Assembly: GCA_009908725.1 (NCBI GenBank)
Contig: JAAAOT010000313.1
Coordinates: 1 to 40,967 of the forward strand
DNA length: 40,967 bases
Direction: 5' to 3'
Source: Bacteroidota bacterium
GTDB lineage: Bacteria; Bacteroidota; Rhodothermia; Rhodothermales; Salinibacteraceae
The position numbers and the translations under genes are program-made. Within the stretch, counting starts at the first letter, position 1; every line of letters starts with the position of its first letter. Below, one piece after another: positions 28,371-36,650 of this stretch. Under the pieces are notes generated by a model. That model made no database searches, had not been told where the DNA came from, and saw only the letters and a list, made by a program, of their open reading frames with translations.

Positions 28371-29408
28371 TTATTCGCCGAGGGTCGAAACGGGATCGCC
28401 CAGTGTGTCGGCGAGGTAGAGCATCTGAACGAGAACGATCACCGTGACCGCGAGCGGTGTCGCCATCAATACGCCGATGGCACCCGCCAGAATACCCATG
28501 ATCAATTGTGCGCTGATGAGCACGCCCGGCGGGATCGAAACGGCACGTTCCTGGATGAGGGGCGTGATGAGGTTGCTTTCCAGAAACTGCACCGCGCCGT
28601 ACACGATCAGCACGTAGAGCACCTTCGTCGGGCTGTCGGCCAGGGCCACCAGTCCCGCCGGAATCACGGCCACGATCGGACCGATGTAGGGGACGAACGA
28701 GAGGAGCGCAGCGATCAGTCCGAGGACAATGGCGAGGGGTACCCCGGCGATCCAGAGGCCGACCGCCGTCAGGATGCCGACGACCGCCATGGATGCGACC
28801 CGGCCCACGAGCCACCAGCGTAACGCGACGCCCAGGGCCCGGAGTACGTCGCGGCCCCGCTCACGCCGCGCGGGGGGAAGCAGACGAATCGCTCCGTTGA
28901 TGTACACGCCGGGTGCTGCCGCTGCGTAGACACCGATGATGACCGCGACGACGCCGCTGGTGATCACACCGACGACACTGGTCAGTCCCCCGGCGACGAC
29001 GGACAGAAGCGACATTCCCTGGTCCGAGTTCGGGGCACTGGATAACAGGCTCTGCCCCCATTCATAGCGAGTGATGCCCGCCCGGATGCGATCCACAGCG
29101 TTCGGGATCCGCTCTCCCAGTTGACTGATCTGATCGCCGATTCTGGGCCCCGCGAACCATCCTGATCCGACACAGAAAACGAGAAGGGCGATCACGACAA
29201 GGCCCAGACACCACCCGCGCGAGATGCCCATGCGCTCGTGCAGTTGCGTCGTCAGCCCATCGAGGAAAACGGCCAACAGAATCCCGGCGAAGATCAGAAG
29301 CAGGACGGTCGCCACCTGTCGAAGCAACAACACGGCGACGACAAGGGCCAGAAGAACGCCTCCCCCAGTGAGAGCACGCCGCGTGTAAGACGAAGGGTCC
29401 GTATCCAT
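28371..29408 (-). CDS. AI-2E family transporter (PerM/YdiK/TqsA-like)
   Basis: A 345-residue polytopic membrane protein. Two N-terminal spans (ALTGGGVLLALVVAVLLLRQ, VLLLIFAGILLAVFLDGL) are followed by a third (LGLVVIALLVFCVGSGWF). An amphipathic helical stretch GPRIGDQISQLGERIPNAVD comes next. The typical C-terminal block is GLIAALLSFVPYIGPIVAVIPAG, with QFLESNLITPLIQERAVSIPP and GILAGAIGVLMATPLAVTV, the most conserved signatures of the family. Members export diverse solutes, and AI-2 transport is proven only for a few. The ATG at 29408 is preferred. It lies downstream of the riboswitch candidate but on the opposite strand, so it is not its target. Confidence 0.92.
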   Translation of the reverse strand: MDTDPSSYTRRALTGGGVLLALVVAVLLLRQVATVLLLIFAGILLAVFLDGLTTQLHERMGISRGWCLGLVVIALLVFCVGSGWFAGPRIGDQISQLGERIPNAVDRIRAGITRYEWGQSLLSSAPNSDQGMSLLSVVAGGLTSVVGVITSGVVAVIIGVYAAAAPGVYINGAIRLLPPARRERGRDVLRALGVALRWWLVGRVASMAVVGILTAVGLWIAGVPLAIVLGLIAALLSFVPYIGPIVAVIPAGLVALADSPTKVLYVLIVYGAVQFLESNLITPLIQERAVSIPPGVLISAQLIMGILAGAIGVLMATPLAVTVIVLVQMLYLADTLGDPVSTLGE

Positions 29409-29580
29409 GTGTGCCGTATCCGATGTGCTGGGAAGAAGTGAAAACGACGAGCGGATCCAGGCGAACCGCGGTGGGGTGTTCAATCAACCTGATGTTCAGG
29501 ATTCATCCCGCCCGCGTCGGCGGTACCGCGATTCGTATATGTCCATAAATTGTCCGGGCGACCGTGACGGTCAAACGGAC

Positions 29581-29717
29581 GGTCTCGATGGTGCCAGAGC
29601 AAAGGGTGGGAATGGCGAAAGGGAAAGTGCGTCCTCGAACAGGAGGCGCGGGCCGTCGGGACTCTGTCCCCGCAACCGGGATGAAACCCACAGGCCAGAT
29701 GCTTTCGATCGGAGGCC
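29581..29717 (+). promoter_or_regulatory. Candidate cobalamin riboswitch aptamer (orphan, + strand)
   Basis: The + strand shows boxes in the order of cobalamin aptamers: GGTGCC (29590-29595), GGGAA boxes (29608 and 29621), CTGTCCCCGCAAC near 29673-29685, and GCCAGATGC near 29694-29702. The ends pair as a P1 helix: GGTCTCGAT (29581-29589) with ATCGGAGGCC (29708-29717), nine pairs with one bulged G. A GTGGG/CCCAC pairing may close an inner stem. The P5 region is unusual (a GTGCGTCC...GGAGGCGC hairpin instead of GGTGAAAATCC), and the distal P13 loop is not evident. It points into the 3' end of the minus-strand permease gene, and no + strand gene follows. Assignment rests on motif recognition only. 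Confidence 0.5.
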
Positions 29718-29770
29718 CGACCCGGGTGCCCGACGGCGTCGCGGACGGCACACGCGCATTGCACCGCTCG

Positions 29771-30970
29771 TTACCCCGAAAGGAAGTACATCAGGAGGCC
29801 GCCAACCAGCCAGACGTAGGACGCAAGGGCCAGCCAGAAGAGGATTCGCTCCAGCACGCCCTGCTCCCCGCCATGATCATGGCCCTTATCCTCCGACGCC
29901 TGCCCGGTGAGACCCAGGTAAACCAGTGCGCCGGTCATGACCAGGAAAACGAGGTTTAGAACGAACGTATAGTTGACGGAAAAGAACGTTCGGTCGATGA
30001 TCGACTGACCACGGCCCGTGGGAAGCAGTCCCGAGAATGCGAGCCCGCCGTGCATCAACATCGCTGCACCGACGAGTGCGACGAGGAGCGTGAGGGCGAT
30101 GTAAAGCGACATCTTCCAGCCGTAATACGCTGCGTTGATTCGGAGCACCGGAAAGACCACAAGGTCGCTGAAGATGAATGCCATGACGCCGGCGAAGGAG
30201 ACGCCGTTTGCGTACAGAACCGCGGCCAGTGGGATGTTGCCCATCGAACCGATGAACGTGAAGAATGCCGCCACCGGCCCCACCAGCACGTGCTCAATCA
30301 GCGCCCATGCGCCGACGCCTCCGTCTTGTCCTGCCCCGATGAACAGCGTCTGGAAGAAGGACGTCGGTACGAAGACGGCGATGATGCCGGCCACCGTAAA
30401 TCCGACGGTCACGTCTTTCCATACCATATTCCACTCCATGAAGTAGCGCTTGGCCACCCGCTGCCAGCCTTTGCGCGTGCGGATGCGACGGCGCCAATCC
30501 GGAATCTCGTCATCGTCCTCCCCGCCTCCCTTGTCGAGGCGCTCCCGTACCCTTTGCATGAGACCATCCGGGTAGGTGAGTCGCACGAAGCCCCACATGG
30601 TGCCAATCAGCAACAGCCCGCCGACGTACTCGCCGACCACAAACTGCCAGCTCAGGAAAACGGCGACCACGATGCCGAGCTCGATGACAAGATTTGTGGA
30701 GGCGAGAAGGAAAGCGAGCGCTGGAATCAAACCCGCCCCCTTCTTGATGAGCGACTTCGTGGTGGCCAGTGCAGCGAACGAGCACGAACTGGAAATAAAC
30801 CCGAAGAACGTTCCGAGTCCGACACTCTTCGCGCCGGCTTCGCCCATGGCCTGCTGCATGCGCTCCTGCGTGACAAACACCTGGATCATGCTGCTTACGA
30901 CGTAGCCGAGCACAAAGGCCCAGAGCGCCATCAGAAAAAACCGAGCGTGGTATAGGCCGCTTCGCCCCAC
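29771..30970 (-). CDS. YraQ/COG0701-type permease, N-terminus frameshifted
   Basis: A polytopic permease of about 400 residues with two related halves. The first has GTFFGFISSSCSFAALATTKSL and PALAFLLASTNLVIELGIVV. The second has FFTFIGSMGNIPLAAVLYANG and GVMAFIFSDLVVFPVLRI. An acidic/basic cytoplasmic loop (DKGGGEDDDEIPDWRRR) lies between them. COG0701 members include the organoarsenical exporter ArsP; the substrate here is unknown. The native N-terminus appears to start at ATG 30993 (MENGFLHLWGEAAYTTLGFF) and then falls out of frame in a T6 run (+ strand 30935-30940). One more T would join it to LMALWAFVLGYV. As it stands, translation needs GTG 30970 or ATG 30931, so it may be intact enough, phase-variable, or dead. 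Confidence 0.8.
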   Translation of the reverse strand: MGRSGLYHARFFLMALWAFVLGYVVSSMIQVFVTQERMQQAMGEAGAKSVGLGTFFGFISSSCSFAALATTKSLIKKGAGLIPALAFLLASTNLVIELGIVVAVFLSWQFVVGEYVGGLLLIGTMWGFVRLTYPDGLMQRVRERLDKGGGEDDDEIPDWRRRIRTRKGWQRVAKRYFMEWNMVWKDVTVGFTVAGIIAVFVPTSFFQTLFIGAGQDGGVGAWALIEHVLVGPVAAFFTFIGSMGNIPLAAVLYANGVSFAGVMAFIFSDLVVFPVLRINAAYYGWKMSLYIALTLLVALVGAAMLMHGGLAFSGLLPTGRGQSIIDRTFFSVNYTFVLNLVFLVMTGALVYLGLTGQASEDKGHDHGGEQGVLERILFWLALASYVWLVGGLLMYFLSG

Positions 30971-30993
30971 AGGTGAAGGAAGCCGTTCTCCAT

Positions 30994-31450
30994 ACTACGC
31001 TGTTTTTCCTGTTATGAAAGGAGTTTCGTTTCCAGAAAAAGCCAGGCTATACGCTGCCCCTGTTTCCACGGAGCGGTACGCACGGGCCGTTTTCCCGATG
31101 AATACCGTTCATTGGCGTCCAGAAAATGACGCGTCGGGATACGTCGCGAACGCCGATGCGGTATGTCGAGGTGGCTCTGGGTTGTTGATGTCTCAGACCA
31201 GGATCCTCTTGCGATGATTTGGTCGGTGAGTCAAGCATCCCGGTGCGTCGACACTGCGACGTACTCCCGGACGTATCGCAGGCACCGGTACGTCGTTTCA
31301 TCTCATACTCGTTGCAGCCCCCCTCTTGGTAAGGTCATTACAGTTGCCTGGAGGCGTCATCTGATCGGTCCCCCCAATAAATCGGTCGCCCGGGGCCGAC
31401 CGCCCGAAGTGTCCTTCGCCGGGCTAACGGTTGATCCGTGCGCGAGCGCC
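30994..31450. other. Intergenic region upstream of the permease
   Basis: A 457-bp gap between the permease start and the end of cusA. It holds an inverted repeat, CGACGTAC (31257-31264) and GTACGTCG (31288-31295), with a 23-nt spacer, and the cus terminator at 31374-31402. The 68-residue open frame on the + strand at 31014-31217 has no recognisable features. Nothing else was seen. Confidence 0.5.
31374..31402 (-). terminator. Terminator of the cus operon
   Basis: CGGTCG/CGACCG arms (31383-31388 and 31397-31402) enclose an 8-nt GC-rich loop. Read on the minus strand the hairpin is followed by ATTTATTGG. It lies about 50 nt after the cusA stop. Confidence 0.6.
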
Positions 31451-34400
31451 TCAGGCATTACGCGGAGTTGCGGACGGACCGTGGGAGACCTCGTCCACGG
31501 AGTCGGAGTCGTTGTCAGGCGTGCCGTCTCCTCCGGGTCCCGCAAGCGTATCGCGCAGACGTACGCGATGGATGAGCATATACGAGGCGGGAAGGACGAC
31601 GAGCGTCAGCAGCGCAGCGCTGGCGAGGCCGCCGACCATCGGCGTGGCGAGACGCTGCATGACCTGCGCCCCGGTGCCGGTCGCAAACATCAGCGGCAGG
31701 AGACCGAAGAACGTCGTGAAGACGGTCATCAGCAGGGGACGCACACGCATCACGGAGCCCTCTTGCATAGCATCCCGGAGGGCCTCAACCGAGACGAGCT
31801 GGCCGCCCTCGCGGTACCGCTCGATGGCCTCGTCGAGGTAGACCAGCATCACGACGCCCGTTTCCGCCGCGAGCCCGGCGACGGCAATAAATCCGACGCC
31901 GACGGCGATGCTCATGTTGAAGGAGAGCGCCCACATCAGCCAGATCGCCCCCACGGCGCAGAACGGCAATAGCCCAAGCAGCAGCGCCGACTTCATCGCG
32001 CTACGGAAATGCAGAATAAGCAGCAAGAAAATGATGGCGAGCGTGACGGGCACCAATAGTTGCAAGCGTTCATTGGCGCGTTCCATGTACTGATACTGCC
32101 CGCTCCAGGTGAGCGCGTACCCCGCCGGGAGTTCGACGTTGTCGCGAACCACCTGCTTCGCCGTCTGGACGTACGTACCCACGTCGGTACCATCCGTGAT
32201 GTCGACAAAGATCCAGGCATTAGGACGGGCCTGCTCGCTCTTGATCATCGGCGGACCTTCCACGCGGTCGAAGGAAGCGACCTGCCCGAGCGGCACCTCG
32301 CCGCCGCCCGGTAGCGGTACCCGCACATTACGTAGCGCCGGGATGTCGTTCCGGAGCGTGCGCGGATACCGGATGTTGACGGAATAGCGCTCCAGCCCCT
32401 CCACCGTGGTCGTCACCGGCATGCCACCGATGGCCGTTTTGATAACGTCCTGCACGTCACCCGTTGCGAGACCGTAGCGTGCGGCTTCGCGGCGATCTAC
32501 CGTCACGTCGAGAAACGATCCCCCCATCACGCGCTCGGCGTAGACAGACTGCGTTCCATCGACCGGGCCGAGCACCGCTTCGATGCGTTCGCCGATCTGC
32601 TCGAGGGTTTTCAGGTCTTCCCCCGCCACCTTGATGCCAACGGGCGTCTTGATGCCGGTCGCCAACATGTCGGTGCGCGCCTCGATGGGCTGCGTCCACG
32701 CGTTGGTCAGCCCCGGGATCTGTAGCGCCGCATCCATTTCGCGGATCAGTTTCTGGCGCGTCATCCCCTCACGCCACTGAGCTTTCGGCTTCAATTGAAT
32801 CGTCGTCTCCAGCATGGAGAGCGGCGCCGGATCCGTTGCCGTCTCCGCCCGCCCGGCTTTCCCGAACACCGACTCAACCTCGGGAAACTGCGCGATGATG
32901 CGGTCGGTCTGCTGCAACAGTTCTTTCGCTTTCTGCGGCGAGACGCCGGGGAGCGTCGTGGGCATGTAGAGAAGGTCACCCTCGTTGAGCGGCGGCATGA
33001 ACTCCGAGCCGATCTGCGGGAAGGGCACGACCGTGGTCCCCAGCGTCATGCGCTGCACGGGTAGCAGCGTCACCAGCAGGATCAGGCCCGCGCCGACGAG
33101 CACAGTCCCCGGACGCCGCAGCACATGGCGGATCACCGGTCGATAGGCGCGAATGAAGAACCGAGCGACGGGATTGTCGGACTCGCGCCGGATGCGACCT
33201 TTGATAAAGGTGACCATCAGCGCCGGGACCAGCGTCACCGCCAGCAGCGACGCCGCGGCCATGGCGAACGTCTTGGTGAACGCCAGCGGCCGAAACAGGC
33301 GGCCTTCCACCTGCTGAAGGGTGAAGACGGGCAGGAAACTGACCGTGATAATGAGAAGCGAAAAGAACAGACTCGGCCCTACCTCCTTCGCAGCGGCGAT
33401 GACGGCCTCGATGCGCTTCTCCCGACCGAGCGACACCGACGCTTCATGATCGTCGGTACCGGGCGATCCGTCCCCGTCCGCCGGGGGGCGCTCCTCCTCT
33501 CGTAAACGTTCCAGATGCTTGTGGGCGTTTTCCACCATCACGAGGGATGCGTCCACCATTACGCCAATGGCGATCGCGATGCCGCCGAGGCTCATCACAT
33601 TCGCGTTGATACCGAGAAGCTTCATGACGAGCAGCGACGCCACAATCCCGACCGGAATGGTGATGAGCGCGACCAGAGCACTTCGAGCATGAAGCAGAAA
33701 AAGCAGGACTACGAGTCCTACGACGAGCATTTCCTCCAGGAGCTGCGTGGTGAGCGTGTCGATCGCTCTCTCGATCAGTGGACGGCGGTTGTACTGCGTC
33801 ACCACCTCGACGCCGTCCGGCAGACTCGGCTTCAGTTCGGCCAATCGCGCCTCCACACGCTCGATCACCTCCATCGCGTTCTCGCCGCTTCGCATCACGA
33901 CGATGCCGCCGACGACCTCGCCCTGACCGTCCACATCGGCAATGCCCCGCCGCAACTCCGGCCCGACCCGCACCCGTGCGACGTCTCCGATCGTAAGCGG
34001 CGTGCCGGACCGCGATGACAGCCCGACCGCGCGGATGTCGTCAACCCCCGTGAGATATCCCTTTCCCCGTACGATGAATTCTCGCTCACCCATCTCCAGC
34101 AGGCGTCCTCCAACGTCCTGGTTGGATCGCTGCAGCGCGTGGTGCACGTCCCGAACGGTTATACCGTACGCCGCCAGCTGCTGCGGATCGACGACGACCT
34201 GGTACTGTTTCTTGAAGCCGCCGACCGTCGCGATCTCGGAGACCCCGTCCACGCCCTGCAGCTCGTATCGCAGAAAAAAGTCCTGAATCGAACGCAGGTC
34301 TGCCAGGTCCCGCTGCCCGGTGGTGTCGCGAAGCGAATACTGGTACACCCAACCCACGCCGCTCGCGTCCGGCCCGAGTGCCGGCTTCGCGGTGTCCGGA

Positions 34401-34762
34401 AGGTCCTCGGACACGGTGTTCAGGTATTCCAGCACGCGACTTCGCGCCCAGTAGAGGTCGGTCCCATCTTCGAAGATGACGTAGACGAACGACGTGCCAA
34501 ACATCGAGTAGCCGCGGACCGTCTTGGCAAACGGCACCGACATAAGCGACGTGGTAAGCGGATAGGTGACCTGCTCCTCGACAATCTTCGGCCCCTGACC
34601 GGGGTACTCGGTTTTGATGATGACCTGGGTCGGCGACAGGTCGGGGAAGGCATCAATAGGAAGGTTGATCGTGGCCCATGTGCCGGCCGCAGCAAGTAGC
34701 AGCGTCATGAGCCCGACGAGGAGCCGGTTGCGTGCGCTCCATTCGATGAGAGACGAAAGCAT
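31451..34762 (-). CDS. cusA: CusA/CzcA-family heavy-metal RND efflux pump
   Basis: A 1103-residue proton-driven inner-membrane pump of the heavy-metal RND class, full length. It opens MLSSLIEWSARNRLLVGLM then NLPIDAFPDLSPTQVIIKTEYPGQ, typical of CusA/SilA. Two sets of RND helices are present. The first contains IAIAIGVMVDASLVMVENAHKHLE, with the transport aspartate region intact. The second has VPVTLAIIFLLLILHFRSAM and AGLAAETGVVMLVYLDEAI. The periplasmic porter domains include SVFGKAGRAETATDPAPLSM and VYAERVMGGSFLDVTVDR. The CusA-like sequence favours Cu(I)/Ag(I), but Zn/Co/Cd cannot be excluded. It follows cusB after 55 bp. An ATG at 34828 would add 22 atypical residues, so 34762 is chosen. 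Confidence 0.95.
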   Translation of the reverse strand: MLSSLIEWSARNRLLVGLMTLLLAAAGTWATINLPIDAFPDLSPTQVIIKTEYPGQGPKIVEEQVTYPLTTSLMSVPFAKTVRGYSMFGTSFVYVIFEDGTDLYWARSRVLEYLNTVSEDLPDTAKPALGPDASGVGWVYQYSLRDTTGQRDLADLRSIQDFFLRYELQGVDGVSEIATVGGFKKQYQVVVDPQQLAAYGITVRDVHHALQRSNQDVGGRLLEMGEREFIVRGKGYLTGVDDIRAVGLSSRSGTPLTIGDVARVRVGPELRRGIADVDGQGEVVGGIVVMRSGENAMEVIERVEARLAELKPSLPDGVEVVTQYNRRPLIERAIDTLTTQLLEEMLVVGLVVLLFLLHARSALVALITIPVGIVASLLVMKLLGINANVMSLGGIAIAIGVMVDASLVMVENAHKHLERLREEERPPADGDGSPGTDDHEASVSLGREKRIEAVIAAAKEVGPSLFFSLLIITVSFLPVFTLQQVEGRLFRPLAFTKTFAMAAASLLAVTLVPALMVTFIKGRIRRESDNPVARFFIRAYRPVIRHVLRRPGTVLVGAGLILLVTLLPVQRMTLGTTVVPFPQIGSEFMPPLNEGDLLYMPTTLPGVSPQKAKELLQQTDRIIAQFPEVESVFGKAGRAETATDPAPLSMLETTIQLKPKAQWREGMTRQKLIREMDAALQIPGLTNAWTQPIEARTDMLATGIKTPVGIKVAGEDLKTLEQIGERIEAVLGPVDGTQSVYAERVMGGSFLDVTVDRREAARYGLATGDVQDVIKTAIGGMPVTTTVEGLERYSVNIRYPRTLRNDIPALRNVRVPLPGGGEVPLGQVASFDRVEGPPMIKSEQARPNAWIFVDITDGTDVGTYVQTAKQVVRDNVELPAGYALTWSGQYQYMERANERLQLLVPVTLAIIFLLLILHFRSAMKSALLLGLLPFCAVGAIWLMWALSFNMSIAVGVGFIAVAGLAAETGVVMLVYLDEAIERYREGGQLVSVEALRDAMQEGSVMRVRPLLMTVFTTFFGLLPLMFATGTGAQVMQRLATPMVGGLASAALLTLVVLPASYMLIHRVRLRDTLAGPGGDGTPDNDSDSVDEVSHGPSATPRNA

Positions 34763-34817
34763 GGGGGACGGGGTCCGGGGAGAATATGCGACGTGAACGC
34801 GGGTGTGGGACGGCTCG

Positions 34818-36602
34818 CTACTGTTCAATCATGAGCGTTCCTCGGATCATGTCCATGCCGCATGCAAACGTGAAGGAGCCGCTTTCCTCCGGCGTCACGC
34901 GGATAGTGATCGCTTCGTTCATCGGCAGGTCGACCGCGTCGACGCCGAGCGCGGGGATCTGAACGTTCGTCGCGCAGGTGGACGTCGTTTTCCGGGTAAA
35001 GACGAGTGCGGTCTCGACGCCCTTCTCCAGATGGACGCGGCTCGGCTGAAAGCCCTGCTGCGTAACCGTGATCTCGACGCGACCGTCCGCTGCATGCGCG
35101 TGGACCGGACCTTTCGAAGCTCCCGCCGACGCGTCATGCGAGCCGGCGTGATCCATCTGGGCGGATGCATCCGGCGGGGCACCGGGGCCGGTGGTCATTC
35201 CGTCCATTTCCCCCGTTTCCCCGGAGTCCATACTCTCCCTCTCCATGCTGTCTCTCTGCGTGCTCTCACCATCGACGGATTCCGTCATGGCGGTCAGGGC
35301 CCCCTGAAGGCGGGCCTCCGAATCGATCAGAAACTGCGCGCTGGTCACGACGCGCTCCCCGCCGGTGAGGCCGTGGAGAATCTGCGTTTTGCCGGAGGCG
35401 GTGCGGCCCGTATGGACCGGCATCGGGCGAAAGCGCCCGTCTCCTTCGGCGACGATCACCACGTCCAGGTCGCCCGAGCTGACCACTGCCTCCTGGGGCA
35501 CCACGGGGCGCGGATCCGTGGCGGCTCCGCGAACTTCGACGACAGCGTACATACCGGGCCGGAGTGTTCGATCGGTGTTCGATACCGTTAGGCGTGCTTT
35601 GACCGTTCGCGTCTGATCGTCCACCTCGTCGTAGAGGTAGTCGACCGTCGCCTGCACCGTCCGGCCTTGATCATAGGGAAGCGTGATGTTGGCGGCGCTG
35701 CCCTCACTGATCCACGAAAGATCCTGCTCGTAAACGTCCGCCATAAGCCAGAGCGAACTCAAGTTCGTGATCTGCATGAGCGTCTGCCCGGGCTGGATCT
35801 TTTGGCCTTCCGTCACGGATTTCTGCGTCACGGTCCCCCCTGCCGGTGCGTAAAACGTGAGCGCCCGGATCGGCGTCCGCGTCTCTTTCAAGCGGTTAAT
35901 CTGTGCATCCGAGATGTCCCAGTACGATAGCCGCCGGCGAGACGCCTCGACCAGACGCCCGGCGGCGTCATCTCCCAGGCGCTCAGCGCTGCGGAGCGCG
36001 CTCAGGTATTCCTCCTGCGTCGCGACGAGCTCCGGACTGTAGAGATCGAAGAGCGGCTGCCCTTCCCGCACCCGGGCCCCGTCGTAGTCGACGTGCAGCT
36101 TATCAACCCACCCGCCGACCTTCGGGGCGACGGCCGTGGTCCGGCGCTCATTCACCTGGAAACGGCCCGTGGTCCGTACCCGCCGCTCCAGGGCTTCGAC
36201 CTGCACCGTCGCCGTTCGGACCCCGATATTTTGCAGCGTGACGGGAGAAATCTGGACGGTTCCTTCGGGCCCCTGACCGCCCACAGACGTAGGCGTCAGC
36301 GCCATCCCACAGATCGGGCAGTTTCCGGGCTCATCCTGGATCACCTCCGGGTGCATGCCGCCCTGATAGACGGTGCCGTCGCCATCGGTGTCGTACGCTG
36401 CCAGGCCGGACGTAGCGGTCGACCCGTTAGCAGCGGTCGACCCGGCAGCCGTTGTATCGGAGGCCGGAGCCGTGCCCGCGACTGCCTTCTCCGCATCTTC
36501 GGGCGAAGAAAACGCCATCACGGCAACGCCAATTGCGACGCCGACCAGCAGAGCGACTGCGACGGATGCGGCGGTGGTGCGAGTAACTGTTTGCGTAGAC
36601 AT
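34818..36602 (-). CDS. cusB: CusB-type membrane fusion protein with HMBD and C-terminal cupredoxin-like domain
   Basis: A 594-residue periplasmic adaptor. One N-terminal membrane helix (about 10-31) and an Ala/Thr/Ser linker lead to a heavy-metal-binding domain at about 79-104 (YQGGMHPEVIQDEPGNCPICGM, C95 and C98). The fusion-protein core (about 115-420) includes APKVGGWVDKLHVDYDGARV, SPELVATQEEYLSALRSAER and ITNLSSLWLMADVYEQDLSW. A Met/His/Asp-rich linker (about 440-505) is followed by an extra domain at 507-594 with cupredoxin-like strands and potential copper ligands C543, C581, M583 and M585 (FACGMDM). The E. coli CusB has neither terminal domain. It probably hands Cu(I)/Ag(I) to CusA. 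Confidence 0.92.
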   Translation of the reverse strand: MSTQTVTRTTAASVAVALLVGVAIGVAVMAFSSPEDAEKAVAGTAPASDTTAAGSTAANGSTATSGLAAYDTDGDGTVYQGGMHPEVIQDEPGNCPICGMALTPTSVGGQGPEGTVQISPVTLQNIGVRTATVQVEALERRVRTTGRFQVNERRTTAVAPKVGGWVDKLHVDYDGARVREGQPLFDLYSPELVATQEEYLSALRSAERLGDDAAGRLVEASRRRLSYWDISDAQINRLKETRTPIRALTFYAPAGGTVTQKSVTEGQKIQPGQTLMQITNLSSLWLMADVYEQDLSWISEGSAANITLPYDQGRTVQATVDYLYDEVDDQTRTVKARLTVSNTDRTLRPGMYAVVEVRGAATDPRPVVPQEAVVSSGDLDVVIVAEGDGRFRPMPVHTGRTASGKTQILHGLTGGERVVTSAQFLIDSEARLQGALTAMTESVDGESTQRDSMERESMDSGETGEMDGMTTGPGAPPDASAQMDHAGSHDASAGASKGPVHAHAADGRVEITVTQQGFQPSRVHLEKGVETALVFTRKTTSTCATNVQIPALGVDAVDLPMNEAITIRVTPEESGSFTFACGMDMIRGTLMIEQ

Positions 36603-36650
36603 ATGCGCGAAAGGGAGTAAGCAAGCTGAGAGACGACGGGCGAGCGACCG

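Noticed and set aside
29503-29751. 82-codon minus-strand frame over the riboswitch candidate
   Set aside because: The conserved feature there is the + strand RNA-like box order and closing helix; the peptide has no domain or signal.
31014-31217. 67-codon + strand frame upstream of the permease
   Set aside because: No recognisable feature and lies in the probable promoter region of the divergent permease.
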